DNA of 64,000 nt from Variovorax sp. KK3. Lineage in GTDB: Bacteria > Pseudomonadota > Gammaproteobacteria > Burkholderiales > Burkholderiaceae_C. The stretch covers positions 1 through 64,000 of the forward strand of contig NZ_LYVO01000007.1 in assembly GCF_001984055.1 (NCBI RefSeq), in the 5' to 3' direction. The notes under the pieces are model-generated. The model was not told the DNA's origin, did not search any database, and saw only the letters and a list, made by a program, of their open reading frames with translations. Shown here piece after piece: positions 56,138 to 64,000 of this stretch. Within the stretch, counting starts at the first letter, position 1; every line of letters begins with the position of its first letter. The position numbers and the translations under genes are program-made.

Positions 56138-57190
56138 CCACTCGTGAGTCGTATTCGGGCCTGGGCCCAGGAACTCGGATTCTCCCAAATCGGTGTGACG
56201 GGTGTCGACCTGTCGAGCGCCGAGTCCGGCCTGGCGCAATGGCTCGCGCAGGGCTTTCATGGCGACATGCACTACATGGCCGCGCATGGCACGCGGCGCG
56301 CGCGGCCGGCCGAGCTGGTGCCGGGCACCGTGTCGGTGATCACCGCGCGCATGGACTACCTGCCGCGCGCCACGTCCGACGACTGGCAGGCCATCGAGTT
56401 CGAGCGGCTGCAGCGGCCCGGCGAAGCCATCGTGTCGCTCTATGCCCGCGGCCGCGACTACCACAAGGTCTTGCGTTCGCGGCTGCAGAAGCTGGCCGAC
56501 CGCATCGGCGAGGACGTGGGTACATTCGGCCACCGCGTCTTCACCGATTCGGCGCCGGTGCTCGAGGCCGAGCTGGCCTCGCGCAGCGGCCAGGGCTGGC
56601 GCGGCAAGCACACGCTGGTGCTCGACCGCGAGGCCGGGTCCATGTTCTTTCTGGGCGAGATCTACGTCGACATGGCTTTGCCGCACAGCGAGCCGGTCAG
56701 CGCGCATTGCGGCAGCTGCAGCGCGTGCATCGACGTCTGTCCGACGCAGGCCATCGTCGCGCCGCAACGGCTCGATGCGCGGCGCTGCATCTCGTACCTC
56801 ACCATCGAGCATGCAGGCAGCATCCCGGTCGAGCTGCGGCCGGCGATGGGCAACCGCATCTACGGCTGCGACGACTGCCAGCTGATCTGCCCGTGGAACA
56901 AGTTCGCGAGGAAGAGCACGTTGCCGGACTTCGATGCACGCGAAGGGCTGACGGGGCCGCCGCTGGCGACGCTCTTCGCGTGGAGCGAAGACGAGTTCTT
57001 GCGCTTCACCGAAGGCAGCCCGATCCGCCGCATCGGGCACGAGCGCTGGCTGCGCAACATCGCGGTGGCCTTGGGCAACGCGCTGCGTGCGGGCAACGAA
57101 GAGGCGCGTGCACCGTTGCTGGCGCGGCGCGAACACGCGAGTGCGCTGGTGCGCGAGCACGTGGCCTGGGCGCTCGAGGCGAGGCCCTAG
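56123..57190 (+). CDS. queG: Epoxyqueuosine reductase
   Basis: A 355-residue cobalamin and Fe-S enzyme. The two 4Fe-4S motifs are Cys196, 199, 202, 206 (CGSCSACIDVCP) and Cys249, 252, 256 (CDDCQLICPWNKF). The N-terminal half holds VGFHGDMHYM-type residues (GFHGDMHYMAAH) and a MDYLPR block. It performs the last step of queuosine synthesis in tRNA. GTG 56123 was chosen to include IGSHPLVSRIRAWAQELGF; GTG 56144 is possible. TACAAT at 56111-56116 could be a -10 element only 6 bases away. It shares CTAG at its stop with the convergent DUF924 gene. Confidence 0.92.
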   Translation: MIGSHPLVSRIRAWAQELGFSQIGVTGVDLSSAESGLAQWLAQGFHGDMHYMAAHGTRRARPAELVPGTVSVITARMDYLPRATSDDWQAIEFERLQRPGEAIVSLYARGRDYHKVLRSRLQKLADRIGEDVGTFGHRVFTDSAPVLEAELASRSGQGWRGKHTLVLDREAGSMFFLGEIYVDMALPHSEPVSAHCGSCSACIDVCPTQAIVAPQRLDARRCISYLTIEHAGSIPVELRPAMGNRIYGCDDCQLICPWNKFARKSTLPDFDAREGLTGPPLATLFAWSEDEFLRFTEGSPIRRIGHERWLRNIAVALGNALRAGNEEARAPLLARREHASALVREHVAWALEARP

Positions 57191-57741
57191 CCCGCGAATC
57201 CGCCCTCGTCCAGGAAGGCTTGCTCTTCTGGCGTAGTGTCCCGCCCCAACACCGCATTGCGATGCGGAAAGCGGCCGAAGCGCGCGATGATGTCCCGATG
57301 CAGCACCGCGAAACGCTGCGTGTTCGCGTCGAGCGCGGCGTTCAGCGCGACCGATCGCTCCTGGTCTTCCAGCGATTCGGAATGCATGAAGGGCAGGTAG
57401 AAGAAGGGCCGCAGCGCGCTGTCGACTTGCTGGTCCAGGCCAGCCGCGATGGCCGCCCGCGCCACCGCGCGGGCCTTGCCATCGGTCGCGAACATGTGGG
57501 CACTGCCGCGAAAGCCGTTGCGCGGAAACTGGTCGAGCAGCACGAGCAGGGCCAGTGCGCTCTCGGCATCGACGGCCCATGCATCGAGCGCACCGGATGC
57601 GGCGGCGTGGTGCGCGGCCTCGAAGCGGGACTTGAACTCGGTGTCGAAGGCGTCGTCCTTGGCGAACCATCGTTCGGGGCCGGCGTCGCGCCAGAAGGCG
57701 GCGACATCGTGCGCGGAGGGCAGGGGAGCAGGGTTCGTCAT
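57187..57741 (-). CDS. DUF924-family protein
   Basis: A 184-residue helical protein matching DUF924 (TPR-like fold). Typical segments are VAAFWRDAGPERWFAKDDAFD, LLLDQFPRNGFRGSAHMFATD (close to the conserved LDQFPRN-F-R) and FFYLPFMHSESLEDQERSV. The family is widespread and its function is not defined. It is cytoplasmic. Its stop TAG shares the palindrome CTAG with the queG stop, so the two genes end against each other. Confidence 0.88.
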   Translation of the reverse strand: MTNPAPLPSAHDVAAFWRDAGPERWFAKDDAFDTEFKSRFEAAHHAAASGALDAWAVDAESALALLVLLDQFPRNGFRGSAHMFATDGKARAVARAAIAAGLDQQVDSALRPFFYLPFMHSESLEDQERSVALNAALDANTQRFAVLHRDIIARFGRFPHRNAVLGRDTTPEEQAFLDEGGFAG

Positions 57742-57860
57742 ACGCCGAATGATGCCATCGCACGATCCCGGCACGCTCTCAAAGTCGGGCTTGCGGCCGA
57801 CACGCGAAAAGCCGCGTGCTGCCTAGGCTTTTCGTTTCCGACAACGAAGGAGATCCGCAC

Positions 57861-58310
57861 ATGAACCGTTATGCCACCCTCTTGCGCGCGGCCCTGGTGG
57901 CCGGCGTGGCGACCGCGGCCCTGGCAGGCTGCGGAATGATGTCCAGCTCGAACACGTCGAGCTTCAGCGGCAGCATGAACGCCGCCAGCGAGGTGCCGCC
58001 CAACATGACGCGCGGCAGCGGGCTGGTCGAGGCCTGGCTGAACAAGGACACGAACGTGCTCAAGTACAAGATCGTCTACACCGGCCTCAGCGGGCCGGCG
58101 ACGGCAGCGCACTTCCATGGGCCGGCATCGGCCGGCGAGAACGCCGGAGTGGTGCTGCCCTTCACGAGCGCAGCGAGCCCCATCGAAGGACAGGCGACGC
58201 TGACCCCCGCGCAGGCCTCCGACCTGGGTGCCGGCAAGTGGTACGCCAACATCCACACCGCGGCCAACCCGAACGGCGAGATCCGCGGGCAGTTGCTGCC
58301 GAAGATGTAG
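57861..58310 (+). CDS. CHRD-domain lipoprotein
   Basis: A 149-residue lipoprotein (signal ending ALAG-C, then GMMSSSNTSSFSG). The rest is a CHRD domain: SMNAASEVPPNMTRGSGLVEAWLNKD, YTGLSGPATAAHFHGPASAGENA and the C-terminal ANIHTAANPNGEIRGQL. CHRD domains are found in chordin and in bacterial exported proteins; the bacterial role is unknown. GAAGGAGAT precedes ATG 57861. It lies just upstream of the patatin gene. Confidence 0.88.
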   Translation: MNRYATLLRAALVAGVATAALAGCGMMSSSNTSSFSGSMNAASEVPPNMTRGSGLVEAWLNKDTNVLKYKIVYTGLSGPATAAHFHGPASAGENAGVVLPFTSAASPIEGQATLTPAQASDLGAGKWYANIHTAANPNGEIRGQLLPKM

Positions 58311-58346
58311 CAATCGGCGCGGGGGTGATCGCGAGTTGATCGTGCA

Positions 58347-58367
58347 ATGGTGTCCAATGGACACCAT
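58347..58367. promoter_or_regulatory. Inverted repeat over the patatin start codon
   Basis: Perfect 9-base arms ATGGTGTCC (58347-58355) and GGACACCAT (58359-58367) surround AAT. The annotated ATG 58357 lies in the centre. TGTCC/GGACA operators of this shape are typical of TetR-family repressors, and binding here would block both transcription and translation start. Confidence 0.55.
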
Positions 58368-59616
58368 GCGTACCACCAGCCCCCGCAAGAAGCCGCAGCA
58401 TCCCGCCACCCCCTCCAAGCCCGCGCGAGGCCGGGTCGACATCAACACCGCGAAGAAGGCCCTGGTGCTGCAGGGCGGCGGCGCACTCGGTGCCTACCAA
58501 GCCGGTGTCTACGCCGGTGTGTACGAGAAGAACAAGTCGCTCGACTGGGTGGCGGGCGTGTCGATCGGCGCGATCAACGCCGCGCTCATCGCAGGCAATG
58601 CGCCCGAGCGCCGAGTCGATCGGTTGCGCGAGTTCTGGGATCTCGTTTCTTCCGGGCCGGCCCAGCGGCTGACACCCGGCTGGGGCGACCGCACGCTCTT
58701 CAATCAGTGGAGCGCGACCTCGGCGGCCTTCTTCGGCGTACCGGGCTTCTTCACGCCACGGCCGGGCGCCGCCTTGCTGCTGGGCGGTGCGTCGCCGGTG
58801 TTGAGCTACTACGACACCTCGCCGCTCAAGTCCACGCTCGAACGCCTCGTCGACTTCGACCGCATCAACCATTGCGACATTCGCTTCAGCGTGGGCGCGG
58901 TCAACGTGCGCAACGGTAACTCGATCTACTTCGACAACACCACGCAGCGCATCGGCCCAGAGCACATCATGGCCAGCGGTGCGCTGCCGCCCGGTTTCGC
59001 GCCGGTGACGATCGAGGGCGAAGACTACTGGGACGGCGGCATCGTCTCGAACACGCCGCTGCAGTACGTGCTGGACACGCATCCGCGCACCGAGCCGCTG
59101 ATGGTGCTGCAGGTGGACCTGTTCAGCGCGAGCGGCGCCATGCCGCGCACCCTGGCCGAGGTGACGGAACGGCAGAAGGACATCACCTATTCGAGCCGCA
59201 CGCGCCTCAACACCGACGCGCTGGCCGCCAACCTCAATCTTCAGCAGGCGGTGGCGGACCTGATCACCAAGCTGCCCGCCGCGCTGCGCAGGGACCCGAG
59301 CGTGGCCGCGGTGTGCAGCCAGCTCACGCACGAGCCGATCGAGATCGTGCACCTGATCTACCGCGACAAGCCCTACGAGATCGAATCGAAGGACTACGAG
59401 TTCTCGCGTGCCTCGGTCGACGAACACTGGGAGGCGGGCCAGCGCGACATCGGCAGCGTACTGGCACATCCCGAATGGCTGCGCAGCGCGTCGCAGGACA
59501 ACGGCGTGACCACCTTCGACATGCGCGAGCCGAACGCGCCGCGCGTGCGCCGGCCGATGCAGGTGCCGATGAACGGTCCCTCGAACGCGGCGGCTGCGCA
59601 GGCCGATCAGCGCTGA
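58357..59616 (+). CDS. Patatin-like phospholipase
   Basis: A 419-residue patatin-family hydrolase. Oxyanion GGGALG (40-45), nucleophile Ser69 in GVSIG and Asp226 in DGG (YWDGGIVSNTP) complete the dyad site. A Pro/Lys-rich N-terminus precedes the domain; the C-terminal third (after residue 320) is a family-typical extension. Proteins of this branch hydrolyse phospholipids or poly-hydroxyalkanoate-like esters. It is followed by a 3-hydroxybutyrate dehydrogenase on the same strand, 120 bases later, which suggests a link to hydroxybutyrate or storage-polymer turnover, an inference. Confidence 0.85.
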   Translation: MDTMRTTSPRKKPQHPATPSKPARGRVDINTAKKALVLQGGGALGAYQAGVYAGVYEKNKSLDWVAGVSIGAINAALIAGNAPERRVDRLREFWDLVSSGPAQRLTPGWGDRTLFNQWSATSAAFFGVPGFFTPRPGAALLLGGASPVLSYYDTSPLKSTLERLVDFDRINHCDIRFSVGAVNVRNGNSIYFDNTTQRIGPEHIMASGALPPGFAPVTIEGEDYWDGGIVSNTPLQYVLDTHPRTEPLMVLQVDLFSASGAMPRTLAEVTERQKDITYSSRTRLNTDALAANLNLQQAVADLITKLPAALRRDPSVAAVCSQLTHEPIEIVHLIYRDKPYEIESKDYEFSRASVDEHWEAGQRDIGSVLAHPEWLRSASQDNGVTTFDMREPNAPRVRRPMQVPMNGPSNAAAAQADQR

Positions 59617-59736
59617 ACTGCGCCGAACGCCGATGAAGCGCAGTCAGGCTGCCCAAAGGAATCTGCGGCACTCTTCGTCACGGGCACGCCGCTTGCAGGC
59701 GCCACCATCCTTTTTCACCATCACCAGAGGAATCCC

Positions 59737-60519
59737 ATGCAACTCAAGGACAAGGTTGCCTTCGTCACCGGCTCGGCCAGCGGCATCGGCAAGGAAATCG
59801 CCATCCTCTTCGCGCAGGAAGGCGCCAAGCTCGTCATCGCCGACCTGAACAAGGAAGCGGCCGATGCGACGGCCGCCGAGCTGCGCCAGACCGGCGCCGA
59901 GGCGATCGGCGTCGCGGTCGACGTGACGAACGAAGCCCAGGTCGATGCTTCGGTCGAAGAGGCGGCCAAGGCTTTCGGTGGCATCGACATCCTGGTCAGC
60001 AACGCCGGCATCCAGATCGTGCATCCGGTCGAGGAATTCGCCTTCGCCGACTGGAAGAAGATGCTGGCCATCCACCTCGACGGCGCCTTCCTCACCACCA
60101 AGGCCTGCCTGAAGCACATGTACGCGCAGGGCCGCGGCGGCAGCATCATCTACATGGGCTCGGTGCACTCCAAGGAAGCCTCGCTGCTGAAAGCGCCCTA
60201 CGTCACGGCCAAGCACGGCCTGATCGGGCTGGCGAAGACGGTCGCCAAGGAAGGCGCGAAGCACGGCGTGCGGGCCAACGTGATCTGCCCCGGCTTCGTG
60301 CGCACGCCGCTGGTCGAAAAGCAGATCCCCGAACAAGCCAAGACGCTGGGCATCACCGAAGAGCAGGTGATCAAGAACGTGATGCTCAAGGAGACGGTGG
60401 ACGGCGAGTTCACCACCACCGACGACGTGGCGCGCGTGGCGCTGCTGTTCGCGGCCTTCCCGACCAATGCGCTCACCGGCCAGTCGCTGGTGGTGAGCCA
60501 CGGTTGGTTCATGCAGTAA
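59737..60519 (+). CDS. bdhA: D-3-hydroxybutyrate dehydrogenase
   Basis: A 260-residue short-chain dehydrogenase. The cofactor motif is TGSASGIG (11-18), and the catalytic residues Ser142, Tyr155 and Lys159 (YVTAK) match known 3-hydroxybutyrate dehydrogenases exactly in numbering. The C-terminal VVSHGWFMQ ending is typical of the family. It oxidises D-3-hydroxybutyrate to acetoacetate in PHB turnover. An AGAGGAA site precedes the start. It ends 15 bases from the convergent MarR-GNAT gene. Confidence 0.93.
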   Translation: MQLKDKVAFVTGSASGIGKEIAILFAQEGAKLVIADLNKEAADATAAELRQTGAEAIGVAVDVTNEAQVDASVEEAAKAFGGIDILVSNAGIQIVHPVEEFAFADWKKMLAIHLDGAFLTTKACLKHMYAQGRGGSIIYMGSVHSKEASLLKAPYVTAKHGLIGLAKTVAKEGAKHGVRANVICPGFVRTPLVEKQIPEQAKTLGITEEQVIKNVMLKETVDGEFTTTDDVARVALLFAAFPTNALTGQSLVVSHGWFMQ

Positions 60520-60534
60520 ACGCGGGGACCTGGG

Positions 60535-61491
60535 TCAGAGCTTGAGCTCCCAGGTCTCGCCCACCAGCTGCTGGCCGAAGCCTTTGTAGGCCTCCGACTT
60601 CGTCAGCTGGAAGCCGCGCGCCGCGTAGATGCCGCGCGCGGCGGTCAGGCAGCTGTTGGTCCACAGCACCATCTTCTTGTAGCCCTTGCGCCGCGCGAAC
60701 GCGATGCATTCGTCGGTGAGCCGTGCGCCCAGGCCCAACCCGCGCGCCTGCGGGGCGAGGATCAGCATGCGCAGCTGGGCCACGGTGGCCGACTTGCGCA
60801 CCACGAACACGGCGCCCACGCGTTCGCCACCCAGCTCGGCGATCCAGCAATGCTCCCAGTCGGGCTGGAACTTGCGCAGGAACTCGGCGCCGATCTCGGC
60901 GACCAGTGCTTCGAACTCGCTGTTCCAGCCGTACTCGCGCGCGTAGAGTTCGCCGTGCTGTTGCACCACCCAGCCGATGTCGCCGGGCCGTGGATCGCGC
61001 AGCACCGCGGTCGGGGGGCGTGACTGAGCGCCTGGCTCGGGCTCGATCAGCGTCTCGAGCTGTTGCATGGCTTCGACCAGCTGGCGCCGGCGGGGTGCCG
61101 ACAGCGGCGCGAGCAGGGCGCGGGCTTCGTCGCGCGACTTCTGCTGCAGCGGCGCGAAGGCGGCGTGACCGGCCTCCGTCAGACGCAGCAGGCTCTGGCG
61201 CGCATCGCGCGGATGCGGCTCGCGCGCCAGCCAGGCCTTGGCCTCGAAGCGGCGCAGGATGCGGCTCAGGTAGCCGCCGTCCAGGCCCAGGTCCTTGCCG
61301 ATCTCGCTGGCCACGGCCTGCTCGCGGTGGGCCAGTTCGTAGAGCACGCGCACCTCGGTCAGCGACATCTCGCTGCCCAGATAGGGGTCGAGTGCACCGA
61401 TGTGGCGGGTGTAGAAGCGGTTGAACCGGCGCACGGCCTTGACGGCGGCAACTTCGTCGGGGGAGGGGGCAACGGCAGTCATGGCTGCCAT
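60535..61491 (-). CDS. MarR-GNAT bifunctional regulator/acetyltransferase
   Basis: A 318-residue two-domain protein. The N-terminal MarR winged helix (about 15-150) includes SEIGKDLGLDGGYLSRILRRFEAK, and the C-terminal GNAT domain (about 165-318) has RMLILAPQARGLGLGARLTDECIAFARRKG with the acetyl-CoA loop. MarR-GNAT fusions are usually autorepressors whose acetyltransferase target is unknown. ATG 61491 and ATG 61482 are both possible. A 7-base inverted repeat ends at the start codon (61493-61511). Confidence 0.88.
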   Translation of the reverse strand: MAAMTAVAPSPDEVAAVKAVRRFNRFYTRHIGALDPYLGSEMSLTEVRVLYELAHREQAVASEIGKDLGLDGGYLSRILRRFEAKAWLAREPHPRDARQSLLRLTEAGHAAFAPLQQKSRDEARALLAPLSAPRRRQLVEAMQQLETLIEPEPGAQSRPPTAVLRDPRPGDIGWVVQQHGELYAREYGWNSEFEALVAEIGAEFLRKFQPDWEHCWIAELGGERVGAVFVVRKSATVAQLRMLILAPQARGLGLGARLTDECIAFARRKGYKKMVLWTNSCLTAARGIYAARGFQLTKSEAYKGFGQQLVGETWELKL

Positions 61492-61492
61492 T

Positions 61493-61511
61493 GTCAATCG
61501 AAATGATTGAC
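61493..61511. promoter_or_regulatory. Inverted repeat, MarR autoregulatory operator candidate
   Basis: GTCAATC (61493-61499) and GATTGAC (61505-61511) flank GAAAT. The repeat touches the MarR-GNAT start codon, an ideal place for negative autoregulation. Confidence 0.6.
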
Positions 61512-61669
61512 TGAGGCAAGCAAATACGAGATCGCGGCCAGTTCGGCCCATGGCCTTCGATTCGACGGGGCAAGCCCTGGCACCTAAAATCGCGGGTTGC
61601 CCGAAACAGGGCCACCGCGGCCTGCATTGCCGCTGCACTGCCGCCTGCACCTGCCGCCAAAGTCCCCAC

Positions 61670-63991
<2,322 letters not shown>

Positions 63992-64000
63992 GGCCACACC

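Overview
The window is a high-GC chromosomal segment of a betaproteobacterium, most likely Comamonadaceae and Variovorax-like. This rests on gene content: a fused indolepyruvate oxidoreductase-type enzyme, a Bug-family solute receptor, ScfR-prpC-acnD-prpF, metR/metE, and the miaA, mutL, amiC, tsaE, queG set. No rRNA, tRNA, CRISPR array or insertion sequence was seen. No stretch longer than about 300 bases lacks a gene.

Layout. 1-2.7 kb: a truncated NB-ARC-type ATPase regulator divergent from an esterase. 2.7-7.8 kb: a minus-strand set of an FtsX-type ABC permease, a PLP enzyme, an AttH-like lipocalin hydrolase and a DUF4189 protein, with no ABC ATPase. 7.85-9.55 kb: an ECF42-type sigma factor with its DGPF (YCII) partner and a matching promoter. 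9.7-10.6 kb: two small proteins. 10.7-18.5 kb: a tightly coupled minus-strand catabolic operon (class II aldolase, zinc-free quinone oxidoreductase, urocanase paralogue, CoA-transferase, amidase, a damaged PDR/VanB-type reductase, ketopantoate reductase-like protein), read away from a divergent LysR gene. 19.6-29.9 kb: a second minus-strand catabolic and uptake block (EctD-like dioxygenase, SAF-domain dehydrogenase, Rieske oxygenase, an unknown 212-residue protein, a complete LIV-type ABC importer with fused ATPases, and a lone DUF1116 protein).

30.0-36.7 kb: the 2-methylcitrate (propionate) locus, an ScfR regulator divergent from prpC-acnD-prpF, with repeated operator-like sites between them. 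36.7-40.0 kb: metR/metE. 40.0-43.3 kb: a small uptake and oxidation module (FAD enzyme, Bug receptor, LysR). 43.35-57.7 kb: a housekeeping block (orphan ABC ATPase, miaA, Bcr/CflA exporter, hydrolase lipoprotein, mutL, DedA, glycine-zipper lipoprotein, indolepyruvate oxidoreductase-like protein, amiC, tsaE, queG, DUF924). 57.8-64 kb: CHRD lipoprotein, patatin phospholipase, 3-hydroxybutyrate dehydrogenase, MarR-GNAT protein, and the YgiQ radical-SAM protein.

How it fits together. The 10.7-29.9 kb blocks look like one uptake and degradation system for an unidentified nitrogen-containing heterocycle or zwitterion: a LIV importer, two oxygenases, a urocanase-type hydratase, an amidase, a CoA-transferase and an aldolase. 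The electron-transfer reductase expected for the Rieske oxygenase appears to have lost an internal segment and its reading frame. The orphan ABC ATPase at 43.4 kb and the ATPase-less permease at 5-8 kb lie on the same strand, so the roughly 35.5 kb between them may be an insertion that split an ancestral operon.
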